Counted from the stretch's first letter, positions 27,464 through 36,645 are shown. The stretch is 64,000 nt of DNA from Streptococcus macacae NCTC 11558 (GCF_000187995.2 NZ_AEUW02000001.1:806001-870000), one strand, 5' to 3'. A program made the numbers and translations. Notes: generated by a model from the sequence alone, not told the origin.

Positions 27464-28093
27464 GTGATCACAAAAACACAAATTTTCAGAAGCTTTATTG
27501 CTCTTTTAGGAATTATTGGCGTCAGCATTCAAATCAAACAATCAGGCTTTGGTATGCTTTTATATTATACGACACTTTCAAATGTTCTTGTTTTTAGTTT
27601 TTTGATTTATCTTATTTACAAGGAAGCAAAATCAGGAGCCATTAAAACCGATCCTAAACTGCTCCGCCTTAAAGGCGGTATCACAATGGCTATAATGATT
27701 ACCTTTCTGGTTTATCATTTTCTTTTAGCACCTAGAGTCAAAGCTCATGACTATTATACTCTTCGTAATTTTCTTGTCCACTATATCGTTCCTTTAAGCC
27801 TAATGGTTGACACCTTAATACTTGATCGGCAAAGAATTTATCGCTGGTTTGATCCCATAACTTGGACCAGCCTCCCTTTAATTTATTTTGCATTTGCTCT
27901 CTTTAATGGGCTTGTCTTAAAGTGGACTATCCCTGGAAGTGCAGACAATCCTTTTCCTTATTTTTTTATCAATATCAATAAATACGGAGTAGGATATGTC
28001 GCGGTTAATACTATCGGTATTGCAATTGCTTATCTGGCTGTTGGTTATCTATTTCTTTTCATCAAACGCTATGTTGGCCCTCACATTAAATAA
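27464..28093 (+). CDS. Pr6Pr-family membrane protein
   Basis: 209 residues with six predicted membrane helices. FRSFIALLGIIGVSIQIKQS, YYTTLSNVLVFSFLIYLIY, NFLVHYIVPLSLMVDTLI and the FPYFFININKYG segment are typical of the Pr6Pr (FAR-17a/AIG1-like) integral membrane family, whose function in bacteria is unknown. The start is GTG at 27464, with AAAGG eight bases upstream. It is divergent from merR but has its own -10-like TATGATAAT upstream, so coregulation is not certain. Confidence 0.8.
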   Translation: MITKTQIFRSFIALLGIIGVSIQIKQSGFGMLLYYTTLSNVLVFSFLIYLIYKEAKSGAIKTDPKLLRLKGGITMAIMITFLVYHFLLAPRVKAHDYYTLRNFLVHYIVPLSLMVDTLILDRQRIYRWFDPITWTSLPLIYFAFALFNGLVLKWTIPGSADNPFPYFFININKYGVGYVAVNTIGIAIAYLAVGYLFLFIKRYVGPHIK

Positions 28094-28155
28094 AGCATTC
28101 TTTTTTTCTGTCAACTGAACTGCCGACTTGTCATTCACACATACTGTCATTTAAA

Positions 28156-28446
28156 GAGATGAGGCAGGGATAAAAGTCCTTGGCCTCGTTTGGTTTTTCT
28201 CAGCTATTTGTAAGACGTAAGGCTTGGGTGAATTTCTGTTGACTGTAGGCAGTCTATTTTCAGCGTCAAATTTTTTTTAGCTTCTGTCAATTTCAATTGT
28301 CATTTCTCTTATTTAAGCGAGCTCCAAATGAGACTTTATTTTCAATCTGACAGTCCACAGGACTGTTTGAGGTCAGCAAGTGGAAACGAGAACTGGCTGA
28401 AAATTGAAGACTTTGAAATGACCGATTTTTGTCGCACTCCCATCTC
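28156..28446. repeat. Possible degenerate MITE-like element in gene-free stretch
   Basis: The 433-base gap between the Pr6Pr gene and the next gene holds a ~291-base block. It begins GAGATGAGGCAGGGATAAAA and ends with the inverse of GAGATGGGAGTGCGACAAAA, so the ends are imperfect inverted repeats. Similar GAGGCTGGGACAAAA-type sequences are scattered in streptococcal genomes. No reading frame inside is convincing. Element status is inference. Confidence 0.45.
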
Positions 28447-28457
28447 TAAATTTTTAT

Positions 28458-28516
28458 AAAAAATAAGGAAAGGAGACAGTTAAGCTTAAAGCTCAGCTAT
28501 CCCTTCCTTATTTTTT
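28458..28516. terminator. Bidirectional terminator
   Basis: AAAAAATAAGGAA-a-GG pairs with CCTTCCTTATTTTTT around an inner imperfect stem. It has A-run and U-run on both sides and sits just before the stop of the gene at 28527, so it probably serves that gene and anything arriving from the left. Confidence 0.8.
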
Positions 28517-28526
28517 AATTTCATTA

Positions 28527-29120
28527 TCAATTTGTTTTATACAAGACATTTTTAGCAAAATCATCTGAACCAAAAGTTTCTTGTGAAGCTATATAAAGCC
28601 GGTCTTTAGATGTATCAGAAGTATCCGAAAAGCCTTCATTGAAAAGCTCTGATGGTATTGTCGTTCCTGCTTTTACAAAGATAAGATGATAAACAGCTGT
28701 CCCGTCTTTAGATGTTAAACGTGCTTGATAGATCCCTTCCCCTTTGGCCTGTTCAGATGAGAGCGTAAAATCTGCTGTACCCTTAATATTAGCACTTTCA
28801 ATGCCAGATGCATTCAGCTGAAGTTTATCTCCTAGCTCATTTTGCCAGCTGCCTGCTGCAGAGCTATAATCGCCCCTTTCAATAGCAGCCATGTCCAAAG
28901 CTGATGATGTCTCTGTCTTTTTATCCTTATTTTGAGGATCTTTTTTAGGATTGGTAATGTGCGTTGCCGCTTCTTTATTTACTGCCTGATTTGAAGGTTT
29001 CCACTGACTAAAAATAAAATAGGCAGCCAGACCCATACAAATAACTGCTGAAACAAGAACCAAAAGGTTCCGAAAAAACTTAGTATTTGATCTCCTGCGA
29101 GTTGCACGATGTCGTGGCAT
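28527..29120 (-). CDS. Membrane-anchored extracellular protein, DUF6287-like
   Basis: 197 residues. A basic N-terminus (MPRHRATRRRSNTKFFRN) is followed by one membrane helix (LLVLVSAVICMGLAAYFIFS) and a charged linker. An extracellular domain follows in which LDMAAIERGDYSSAAGSWQN resembles the DUF6287 pattern found in streptococcal secreted proteins. There is no lipobox Cys, so it is probably a type II signal-anchor protein. GGAG six bases upstream selects the ATG at 29120. Function unknown; the DUF label is from memory. Confidence 0.7.
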   Translation of the reverse strand: MPRHRATRRRSNTKFFRNLLVLVSAVICMGLAAYFIFSQWKPSNQAVNKEAATHITNPKKDPQNKDKKTETSSALDMAAIERGDYSSAAGSWQNELGDKLQLNASGIESANIKGTADFTLSSEQAKGEGIYQARLTSKDGTAVYHLIFVKAGTTIPSELFNEGFSDTSDTSKDRLYIASQETFGSDDFAKNVLYKTN

Positions 29121-29198
29121 AACATTCTCCATTCATTCTTTTTCACTCTTTCTATTTTACATGAAATCAGCTTAAAAAAACAGCTATTTGAATCCTAT

Positions 29199-29675
29199 TT
29201 AAAGAATTTTTTCCATTTCTGTTTTCTTTGCTGATAAACCTAAATGCTCGTAAAATTTTAGAGCGTCCTTGTTAGCATTCCAAACATTTAAAGTCAAATT
29301 GTAACAGCCTTTATCTCTAGCATATTCTTCAGCGAAATGATACAGTTTTAGTCCAATTTTTTGCCCTCTTGACTCTTCTGATACGCATAGATCTTCTATA
29401 AAAAGCGTTTTAACTGCTTTTAAAATCTTGCTTTCTTTTGTCTCTTGTATGGTCAAAAAAAGATGAGCTAACACTTGATCCTTTTCATCTACATACACAA
29501 AGATAGGCTTTAATTCATTTTGCAAAAGCTCTTTCAACTCTATCTCAGAGAATTTACTTCCTTCTTCTTTCTGTTTAAAAAGATCCGGCCTTGCTTGTGC
29601 ATGGACTTGAAAAATTTGATTTAATAATTTTTTAAGTGCAGGGATATCTTTTTTCTGAGCTAAGCGAATAGACAT
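29199..29675 (-). CDS. GNAT-family N-acetyltransferase
   Basis: 158 residues. The acetyl-CoA-binding loop is clear: LFIEDLCVSEESRGQKIGLK (motif A, R/Q-x-x-G-x-G/A type), followed by LYHFAEEYARDKGCYNLTLN and NVWNANKDALKFYEHLGL. It transfers acetyl from acetyl-CoA to an amine; substrate unknown. AAGGAAG lies about nine bases upstream. It stands alone between the DUF6287-like gene and lepA, on the same strand. Confidence 0.9.
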   Translation of the reverse strand: MSIRLAQKKDIPALKKLLNQIFQVHAQARPDLFKQKEEGSKFSEIELKELLQNELKPIFVYVDEKDQVLAHLFLTIQETKESKILKAVKTLFIEDLCVSEESRGQKIGLKLYHFAEEYARDKGCYNLTLNVWNANKDALKFYEHLGLSAKKTEMEKIL

Positions 29676-29901
29676 TGCATTTCTTCCTTTTTATTTAAAG
29701 AGTTCTTTCTATTTCCCATTTACAGCTAAAAGCAGACCAAAATTTTGTCAAATGCTACTCTAAAGAATAAGCAAATCAAGCCATTTCAAAATCTTTGATC
29801 AGATAAACAAGGCCTCACAGCTAGCACTTAGCAATTATCCAACGATCAGTTACTGTCTGCCTATAGATAAATCATATCGTGGAAAATTGTCCAAAGACAT
29901 A

Positions 29902-31737
29902 TTATTTTTTCTTATCCTCATCATCCATTGATAAAACGCTGAGAAAGGCTTCTTGCGGAACTTCAACCGAACCAATGGATTTCATGCGCTTTTTCCCTGC
30001 TTTTTGCTTTTCAAGAAGCTTGCGTTTACGTGATACATCTCCCCCATAGCACTTAGCCAGTACATTCTTACGAAGAGCTTTAATATCTGAGCGAGCAACA
30101 ATTTTTTGACCAATAGCTGCCTGGATAGGCACTTCAAATTGCTGGCGCGGAATAATCTTCTTTAATTTTTCAACAATTAATTTCCCGCGTTCATAGGCAA
30201 ACTCTTTATGAACAATAAAGCTTAGAGCATCAACTTTATCTCCGTTTAGGAGGATATCCATCTTAACAAGCTGTGATTTACGGTATTGCGAAATTTCATA
30301 ATCAAAACTAGCATAGCCGCGAGTGGAGGACTTTAGCTTATCAAAGAAATCAAAGACAATTTCTGCTAATGGTATTTGATAAATGACATTAACACGGTTT
30401 TCATCAATATACTCCATTGTGACAAAGTCTCCGCGTTTACGCTGAGCCAGTTCCATAACAGATCCAACATATTCTTGGGGCACCATGATCTGTGCTTTTA
30501 CATAAGGCTCCTCGATACCTTCAATTTTTGTCGGTTCTGGAAATTCAGACGGGTTAGAGACTTCCAGCATTTCATCATCAGTAGTATAGATATGATAAAC
30601 AACAGATGGTGCAGTCATGATAAGAGCAATATTAAATTCCCGTTCCAAGCGCTCTTGAATAACATCCATATGCAGCAAGCCCAAAAAACCACAGCGAAAA
30701 CCAAAGCCAAGTGCCTGAGAAGTCTCAGGCTCAAATTGCAGACTGGCATCATTCAATTGCAATTTTTCTAAGGCTTCACGCAAATCATTATACTTTCCAG
30801 AATCAATAGGATAAATTCCTGCAAATACCATCGGATTCATCTGCTTGTAGCCATGAAGCGGTTCTGCTGCTGGACGTTCCGCCAAAGTTACCGTATCGCC
30901 AACACGAGTATCAGCCACTGTCTTAATAGAGGCTGCCAGATAGCCAACATCTCCTGTTGCCAGAAAATCACGGCTAACTGCTTTGGGAGTAAAAATGCCA
31001 ACCTCTGTGACATCAAAAGTCTTGTTATTACTCATCAGCTGAATTTTATCCCCTGGCTTTACCATACCATCCATAATGCGAATCTGCAAAATAACACCTC
31101 TGTAGGAATCATAAACAGAATCAAAAATCAGAGCTTTCAATGGAGCGGCAGGATCACCTGCTGGCGCTGGAACTAAATCAACAACCTGCTCTAAGATCTC
31201 TTCAATACCTATACCAGCTTTGGCAGAAGCTAAAACAGCATCACTAGCATCTAATCCAATAACCTCTTCAATCTCGTTTCGAATGCGCTCTGGATCAGCA
31301 GCAGGCAGATCAATTTTATTAATAACGGGTAAAATCTCAAGATCATTATCTAAAGCCAGATAAACATTTGCCAATGTCTGGGCTTCGATGCCTTGTGCTG
31401 CATCTACGACTAAAATAGCTCCCTCACAGGCAGCTAAGGAGCGGGAAACTTCATAGGTAAAGTCTACATGTCCAGGTGTATCAATAAGATGAAAAATATA
31501 GGTTTCACCATTTTTAGCTTGATAATTTAATTCAATCGCATTTAGTTTAATGGTAATACCGCGCTCTCGCTCCAAATCCATACTATCCAGAAGCTGTGCC
31601 TGCATCTCACGGCTTGAGACAGTCTCCGTCATTTCCAAAATACGGTCAGCCAATGTTGATTTTCCATGATCAATATGAGCAATAATGGAGAAATTACGAA
31701 TTTTCTCCTGACGTTTTTTAAGTTCTTCTCTATTCAT
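29902..31737 (-). CDS. lepA: Elongation factor 4 (back-translocase)
   Basis: 611 residues. GTPase motifs are [15 protein letters not shown] (P-loop), RERGITIK (switch I), DTPGHVDF (G3) and [10 protein letters not shown] (G4). Domain V follows and then the LepA-specific C-terminal domain ([20 protein letters not shown]). LepA acts on stalled or mistranslocated ribosomes. AAGGA lies a few bases upstream of the ATG and a -10-like TATAAT box is in the 5' gap. It appears monocistronic. Confidence 0.98.
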   Translation of the reverse strand: MNREELKKRQEKIRNFSIIAHIDHGKSTLADRILEMTETVSSREMQAQLLDSMDLERERGITIKLNAIELNYQAKNGETYIFHLIDTPGHVDFTYEVSRSLAACEGAILVVDAAQGIEAQTLANVYLALDNDLEILPVINKIDLPAADPERIRNEIEEVIGLDASDAVLASAKAGIGIEEILEQVVDLVPAPAGDPAAPLKALIFDSVYDSYRGVILQIRIMDGMVKPGDKIQLMSNNKTFDVTEVGIFTPKAVSRDFLATGDVGYLAASIKTVADTRVGDTVTLAERPAAEPLHGYKQMNPMVFAGIYPIDSGKYNDLREALEKLQLNDASLQFEPETSQALGFGFRCGFLGLLHMDVIQERLEREFNIALIMTAPSVVYHIYTTDDEMLEVSNPSEFPEPTKIEGIEEPYVKAQIMVPQEYVGSVMELAQRKRGDFVTMEYIDENRVNVIYQIPLAEIVFDFFDKLKSSTRGYASFDYEISQYRKSQLVKMDILLNGDKVDALSFIVHKEFAYERGKLIVEKLKKIIPRQQFEVPIQAAIGQKIVARSDIKALRKNVLAKCYGGDVSRKRKLLEKQKAGKKRMKSIGSVEVPQEAFLSVLSMDDEDKKK

Positions 31738-31946
31738 TTTTTATCCTTGTTAATCTTAATCAGTCAGTAATATTATAACAAAAATTAGAGGGGCTTACCA
31801 TAACTTGTTTCTCCTTATTTGCATAGGACAAGCACATCTACAGATACTATATACGCTTAAGCTTATAGTTTTTCTCGAACTTCTTTTACATCACTAAAGA
31901 GATAAATAGCTAATTAGTGATTAGAGAGACAGATCTATCAATATTA

Positions 31947-31977
31947 AAAGGCTGAGACTATGCGTCTCAGCCTTTTA
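31947..31977. terminator. gbpC terminator (bidirectional)
   Basis: Perfect 13-base stem AAAAGGCTGAGAC / GTCTCAGCCTTTT with a five-base loop, about 30 bases after the gbpC stop. It is flanked by A/T runs on both sides. Confidence 0.9.
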
Positions 31978-32007
31978 AGCCAGTCGATTATTTTCTAAAA
32001 AATAACT

Positions 32008-33861
32008 TTAGTTCTCTTTTTTACGTCTTTTAGCTGCCATCAAAGTTGCTGCTGCAAAAGAAGCAGAAACAAAACCTATGACAGATAAACCGTATTGTTT
32101 TTCATCTCCAGTTTGAGGAAGCGGAGCAGTATATTGGCGCTCTCTCACTCGCACCTCATTTTTCTTAGCAGACCTAAAAATTGCCGGTCTTGAGTAGTTC
32201 ACGGATTTAGGAGCTGGAGTTGGTTTAACTGGAACGTTAGGAGTAGGTTTAACCGGATCCTTTGGTGTAGGCTTTTTAGGTGGTTCACCCGTTGTCTTTG
32301 GCGGCGTAGGCTTCTTACTTGTTTGGACAACAAAGTTTTTATGCCAAGTAACGCTTGGAGTTGTCAGTTTAGGCTCAGTTGGCGGAACTGGCTCTTCACC
32401 TGGATCTTTTGGAACGGCAACAACTGAATTGGTTGAGAACCAAAAAGTTGTTGGTACTCCCTTATCATTCCCGCCTACAGAAAAGGTAAATGGCTGTCCT
32501 TTGTAGGTCATAGCACCTGCACCATAATAAGCCGTAGCTGCTCTAGGGAAACCATCTTCATTAATAGCATCCCAACCATCTTCACCATCACCATTAAAAG
32601 CTGCACCATTGGCTTTATATTGGTTGTCATTAGCTGAGTAAATAGTGTCTCCATGCAGATCGACAGAAGAACCTGGAATTTTTACAAATTCATTGCCGCC
32701 TAAATTGACCTTCTCTATATGGTCACCATAAGCAGTTTTCCAGTGGTTCAGTGAAGACAGGCTCATAATAGCATTGTTGCCGCTTAAGTTAATAGGATCC
32801 CCATTTTCATCAAAGAAAGTCAGCTGCATTGTCACGCTAATTTGATCTTTGCGGCCTTCATTAGCTGTTTGAGCACCAATAAAGATAGTCTTGGTAGGAT
32901 CATGGAAAAGTTCAACAAGAGTCGTACCATCATTGCTAGTTGTACTGTTTAGCTTATAGGTACTGACAACCTTTGAAATTTTCTTATTCATATAGCTTGA
33001 ATTTTTAATGTTATTATAAGTAACCGTAATTTGGTCGCCAACTTTCATCTTAAACCAAGTGTCTTCTTTAGGAGTGTAAGGATTTTGACTGACATAGTCT
33101 GAATTAGAATAATTATCAGTATTAAACTGCTCCAGAATATCTTTTGGTTTATTAGCTGCACGAGCTTCTTTTGTAAGGTATTGGCTGACACCTTCAATAG
33201 TCATCGTTGCTTCAGGCTCACTTCTAAAAACCAGTGACTGAGCTGTTTCCACTCGGCCAGCTGCTTTACCAGCTGCTACTTCTTTTTGATAGTCTTCATA
33301 AGCCTTTTTAGCAATTTCATATTCCGCTTTTTTAGACTTGTAGTCCTCTAAATCTTTTTGATACTGTTTCTGTTTCTGAGCGTATTCTTCCTTAGCTTTG
33401 TTGTAGTCAGAAACTGTTTTATTAATAGCTTGTGCCTGCACCTTATTATCAGCATCTGCAGCTTCTATTGAAGGCTGTTGCTGATTAGCTGTTTCTGTTA
33501 TTTTAACCTTAGCTTCTTTTGCAGCAGCTTTTGCTTCATTTAAGGCTTTTGATTCGACCTGTGAAGTTGTCGTTGTTGTCTGACCTTCTGTCTTCGTGTC
33601 AGTAACTGTTACAATAGGAGAATCTGTCTCTTGCTTATTATCAGTTTTAGCAGCTGCTGTATCAGTGTTAACCGCTTTACTGTTCTGTGTATCATCAGCA
33701 CTAGCCTGTCCACTCTTGTCAGTATTAGCAGCTGCAGTGTTGGCGTCAACATTTTGCTGAGCAGCAGCATTGATATCATCTGCAAAAACAGTTGTTGTAC
33801 TAACTGCGGCAGCTAAAGCTAAGCCGCTAAGCAAAGTTACTTTACCTACTTTGTGTTTCAT
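32008..33861 (-). CDS. gbpC: Glucan-binding protein C-like LPXTG surface adhesin
   Basis: 617 residues. A signal peptide (MKHKVGKVTLLSGLALAAAV, cleavage near FADD) precedes an Ala/Thr-rich region (~30-130) and a charged coiled coil (~150-205, YNKAKEEYAQKQKQYQKDLE). The Spa/GbpC beta-sandwich domain follows (~215-490). Then come a Pro-rich wall-spanning region and the sortase signal LPQTGDEKQYG with a hydrophobic and RRKKEN tail. GbpC binds dextran and drives dextran-dependent aggregation under stress in S. mutans. AAAGGTGAT lies about seven bases upstream. The neighbours irvA and irvR are the same regulators that control gbpC in S. mutans. Confidence 0.9.
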   Translation of the reverse strand: MKHKVGKVTLLSGLALAAAVSTTTVFADDINAAAQQNVDANTAAANTDKSGQASADDTQNSKAVNTDTAAAKTDNKQETDSPIVTVTDTKTEGQTTTTTSQVESKALNEAKAAAKEAKVKITETANQQQPSIEAADADNKVQAQAINKTVSDYNKAKEEYAQKQKQYQKDLEDYKSKKAEYEIAKKAYEDYQKEVAAGKAAGRVETAQSLVFRSEPEATMTIEGVSQYLTKEARAANKPKDILEQFNTDNYSNSDYVSQNPYTPKEDTWFKMKVGDQITVTYNNIKNSSYMNKKISKVVSTYKLNSTTSNDGTTLVELFHDPTKTIFIGAQTANEGRKDQISVTMQLTFFDENGDPINLSGNNAIMSLSSLNHWKTAYGDHIEKVNLGGNEFVKIPGSSVDLHGDTIYSANDNQYKANGAAFNGDGEDGWDAINEDGFPRAATAYYGAGAMTYKGQPFTFSVGGNDKGVPTTFWFSTNSVVAVPKDPGEEPVPPTEPKLTTPSVTWHKNFVVQTSKKPTPPKTTGEPPKKPTPKDPVKPTPNVPVKPTPAPKSVNYSRPAIFRSAKKNEVRVRERQYTAPLPQTGDEKQYGLSVIGFVSASFAAATLMAAKRRKKEN

Positions 33862-33909
33862 TTTAAATCACCTTTTAAATAATTTAATTTTTTAATACTA
33901 ACCAAATAT

Positions 33910-33938
33910 ATATTATCATATAAATAACATAATTGCAA
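33910..33938 (-). promoter_or_regulatory. gbpC promoter
   Basis: Minus-strand TTGCAA (33933-33938), 17-base spacer, TAATAT (33910-33915), in a very AT-rich upstream region. Expected start about 33903, leaving a ~42-base leader. Confidence 0.65.
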
Positions 33939-34101
33939 TTTATATGACTCATAAAATTAAAATTGTTTAATACAAACGTAATATTTTTAGACTGCTCTTT
34001 TTAACTATTTCACATCTATCACTATACTTAAAGGCCAAAAGCAGCTATCTAAAAATGCCAAAGTGAGGCATATAAATAAGATAGCAGGTTCGAAAAACAT
34101 C

Positions 34102-34353
34102 TCAGTCTTTACAGCTATCTTTGCGTTTATACTCTTTGAATTTCTGTTTTAAATCGGTTGCTTTGCCTAAAAAAATAGAATCTAAGCTAACACCATAATA
34201 AGCGGCCAAATCATTGGCAAGGTGAATAGGGATATCAGAACTGTCCTCTTCGTATTTTAGAAGAATATTTGGATGAATCTCTAGACAATCTGCTACCTCT
34301 TCAAGACTTAAACTATAGTTTACCCTAAGAGCTCGCAATGTCAATTTGTCCAA
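34102..34353 (-). CDS. irvA: IrvA-like small XRE/Cro-family HTH protein
   Basis: 83 residues, almost all one helix-turn-helix domain: LTLRALRVNYSLSLEEVADC, LEIHPNILLKYEEDSSDIPI, HLANDLAAYYGVSLDSIFLG. The start is a TTG at 34353, seven bases after a GGGGG ribosome site; an out-of-frame ATG abuts that site and gives only 11 codons. In S. mutans, irvA lies between gbpC and irvR, its product is required for gbpC-dependent aggregation, and its mRNA leader acts in trans on gbpC mRNA. The same order and a ~240-base leader occur here. The name is by synteny and domain. Confidence 0.75.
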   Translation of the reverse strand: MDKLTLRALRVNYSLSLEEVADCLEIHPNILLKYEEDSSDIPIHLANDLAAYYGVSLDSIFLGKATDLKQKFKEYKRKDSCKD

Positions 34354-34593
34354 TTCTCATCCCCCTTTCACCTACCAACGTTTTGCCTATAACCATTTAG
34401 GTTCTTTATTAAAAATAGCAGTATCTTATCTGTGATACTCTTAACTTTCAAAAGCTGAGTCAGCCAATAAAAAGGGGACTGGGCTAACTATTTTGACCGG
34501 AATGAAGATTTAATATTTTGAATTCATGAAATGAAGTTAAGTGAAGATTTATATTGTAGCCAAAATTTTAGCTTTATGAAAACTATTTTTAAT
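34354..34593 (-). ncRNA. Long irvA 5' leader, candidate riboregulator
   Basis: From the predicted start (about 34593) to the TTG there are ~240 bases with no gene. It contains an AGTATC/GATACT hairpin (34421-34439), an AGCC-AAAATTTT-AGCT dyad near 34558-34573, and two copies of TGAAGATTTA (34503-34512 and 34542-34551, plus-strand reading). In S. mutans the irvA leader base-pairs with gbpC mRNA and protects it from RNase J2. Function here is by analogy. Confidence 0.5.
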
Positions 34594-34599
34594 GACAAT

Positions 34600-34628
34600 A
34601 TTATAATTCGTTTTAAATCGTAAGTCAA
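34600..34628 (-). promoter_or_regulatory. irvA promoter
   Basis: Minus-strand TTGACT (34623-34628), exactly 17 bases, TATAAT (34600-34605): near consensus, implying strong expression unless repressed, as expected for a target of the divergent IrvR repressor. Confidence 0.8.
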
Positions 34629-34658
34629 GTATTTTCCTCTAATTTTTTCTTTTAATGA

Positions 34659-34687
34659 TTTACATTTAGGATTGAAAACGTTATTAT
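34659..34687 (+). promoter_or_regulatory. irvR promoter
   Basis: TTTACA (34659-34664), 17-base spacer, TATTAT (34682-34687). TTACAT and ATGTAA half-sites (34660-34665 and 34686-34691) flank the spacer and could be part of a repressor operator. Its -35 lies about 30 bases from the -35 of the divergent irvA promoter. Confidence 0.65.
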
Positions 34688-34729
34688 GTAATAAAGGTAA
34701 TTTGTTCTAAAGCCTAAAGGAGGGGACCT

Positions 34730-35599
34730 ATGGGACGTGGAAAACTAACACCACAAGATAAAAAAGATATGAAGATTATTTCAGCTAACCTTCAAGGACT
34801 TCTTGACGAGTATGAAATAACACAATCACACTTAGCAACTTTATTAAAGATACCTAAAAGCAGTTTAAATGAATATGTCAAAGGAAAAAGCCTGCCTAAA
34901 GCCGGAAATGTTCAAAAGCTTGCCGATTACTTTGGCCTGAAAAAATCCGATATAGATCCAAGATTCTCAACCAAAACAACTTCTTTCGCAGTTGAAAAGA
35001 TTAGCAATATTAGCAGACAATTAGAAAGTAAACGGCAAAAGAAAGTTCTTGCCTTCTGTCAGCAGCAACTAGCAGATCAAAAAGAGACAGCAGCTGTAAA
35101 AAACAAACCGTCTGATAATGCTAAAGCAGACTATCAAAAGGCTGTTGAGACATTTATTGCTAAAGAATTAGAAGATCAAAATAGGATTGATCTCAATAAT
35201 ATCAAAAAAGTCAAAGACTTGTATCAGGCTTTAGGCCACAAGTATGAAGATGTGATACTTTACGGTGAAGTATCTGCTGGAACAGGTGTTTGGGTAGGGC
35301 ATGAAAAAGCAGAAACGATTCAGTATCCAGCACCAATACCAGAACACGACATTGCTCTTAGGGTCAATGGCAATAGTATGGAACCCTTATTTTACGATGG
35401 TGATCTCATCTTCGTTAAAAAAACTAAAACGATTCATCACGGGCAAATTATCGTCGCTATTGTAAATAATGAAGCATATGTCAAAAAATTTTATCGCAAA
35501 AATAAAGAAATAAGACTTATTTCGCTCAATCCCGATTATAACGACATTATCTTAAAGGAAAATGATACTATTGACATTATCGGAACTGTTATCACTTAA
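34730..35599 (+). CDS. irvR: IrvR-like CI/LexA-type repressor (HTH plus S24 peptidase)
   Basis: 289 residues. The N-terminal XRE HTH spans ~18-70 (QSHLATLLKIPKSSLNEYVK). A linker leads to a C-terminal S24 peptidase. The predicted autocleavage bond is Ala183-Gly184 in GEVSAGTG, the nucleophile is Ser216 in NGNSMEPL, and the general base is Lys252 or Lys253 in AYVKKFY. In S. mutans, IrvR is a CI-like repressor of irvA, inactivated by autocleavage and Clp proteolysis. A strong AAGGAGG site precedes the ATG. It is divergent from irvA and ends beside the CRISPR array; a terminator separates them. Confidence 0.85.
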   Translation: MGRGKLTPQDKKDMKIISANLQGLLDEYEITQSHLATLLKIPKSSLNEYVKGKSLPKAGNVQKLADYFGLKKSDIDPRFSTKTTSFAVEKISNISRQLESKRQKKVLAFCQQQLADQKETAAVKNKPSDNAKADYQKAVETFIAKELEDQNRIDLNNIKKVKDLYQALGHKYEDVILYGEVSAGTGVWVGHEKAETIQYPAPIPEHDIALRVNGNSMEPLFYDGDLIFVKKTKTIHHGQIIVAIVNNEAYVKKFYRKNKEIRLISLNPDYNDIILKENDTIDIIGTVIT

Positions 35600-35600
35600 A

Positions 35601-35630
35601 AACTCAGTACTAATACGTACTGAGTTTTTA
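35601..35630. terminator. Bidirectional terminator between irvR and the CRISPR array
   Basis: Perfect 10-base stem AACTCAGTAC / GTACTGAGTT (35601-35610, 35617-35626) with U-runs on both strands. It can end irvR mRNA from the left and pre-crRNA from the right. Confidence 0.85.
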
Positions 35631-35649
35631 ATTTCTATAATCTCTGAAA

Positions 35650-36543
35650 GCAAGTAAGCCATTCGAAACAACACAGCTCTAAAACTACCAGCACCACGGC
35701 TACCAAACTTGTTTTGTTTTGGAACCATTCGAAACAACACAGCTCTAAAACATGCAAGCAACTGTACTATCTGCCAACACTGTTTTGGAACCATTCGAAA
35801 CAACACAGCTCTAAAACTCCAACAACCTCGCCAATTTCGGCCCAAGTGTTTTGGAACCATTCGAAACAACACAGCTCTAAAACGAGGTAATCGGTGATTT
35901 CGCCCAAAAAGATGTTTTGGAACCATTCGAAACAACACAGCTCTAAAACATAGCGTCTATTATATCTTCAGCAACCGTAGTTTTGGAACCATTCGAAACA
36001 ACACAGCTCTAAAACGGGTAGGTTGTAGTAAGCTCCTGTTCCATAGTTTTGGAACCATTCGAAACAACACAGCTCTAAAACTCAGAAGATAGAAGAAAGT
36101 AAACGTAGCTAGTTTTGGAACCATTCGAAACAACACAGCTCTAAAACAGATTTCCGCTTCATTATTGACCATCATCAGTTTTGGAACCATTCGAAACAAC
36201 ACAGCTCTAAAACAAAGAGGTATCTCAAATGTTAGATAGCATTGTTTTGGAACCATTCGAAACAACACAGCTCTAAAACTCCGAGCTCAGCACGCATTTA
36301 AATTGACTTGTTTTGGAACCATTCGAAACAACACAGCTCTAAAACCACCGAGTCTTTTAACGAGATTAAAGTGCAGTTTTGGAACCATTCGAAACAACAC
36401 AGCTCTAAAACATTTGTTTAGCAACTACAAAAGCAGAAGCCGTTTTGGAACCATTCGAAACAACACAGCTCTAAAACTACACGATTAGCTAGATTAGTTA
36501 AATCTCTGTTTTGGAACCATTCGAAACAACACAGCTCTAAAAC
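35650..36543 (-). CRISPR. Type II-A CRISPR array, 14 repeats, 13 spacers
   Basis: Repeats start every 66 bases from 35650 to 36508. The 36-base repeat read on the transcribed minus strand begins GTTTTAGAGCTGTGTTG and ends GGTTCCAAAAC, matching type II-A repeats. All 13 spacers are exactly 30 bases and visibly different from each other. The leader-distal repeat at 35650-35685 is degenerate over its first 10 bases, which marks the old end. The newest spacer is next to the leader at 36478-36507. Transcription runs from a promoter at 36646-36674 toward 35650. Apparent reading frames in the array are repeat artefacts. Confidence 0.98.
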
Positions 36544-36640
36544 CTCGTGGACCAATTTTTGTCTCAAGATTTCGTAATCGCGCCACTCATCTCAGCCAGA
36601 TTTCAGCTTCGAAATGATTCCTTTTTAAATATTTTAATCA
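36544..36640 (-). promoter_or_regulatory. CRISPR leader
   Basis: Transcribed leader of ~95 bases between the array promoter and the first repeat. On the minus strand it ends TTGGTCCACGAG directly before the repeat, close to the CTACGAG leader-anchoring sequence of S. pyogenes-type II-A loci that directs Cas1-Cas2 integration. Confidence 0.75.
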
Positions 36641-36645
36641 TTTAT

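Noticed and set aside
34361..34400. Upstream ATG for irvA directly after the GGGGG site
   Set aside because: It is out of frame, abuts the ribosome site and ends after 11 codons; the TTG seven bases downstream opens the HTH protein.
35552..36488. Several open frames with repeated motifs inside the CRISPR array
   Set aside because: They are produced by the 66-base repeat-spacer period (a multiple of three) and do not represent proteins.
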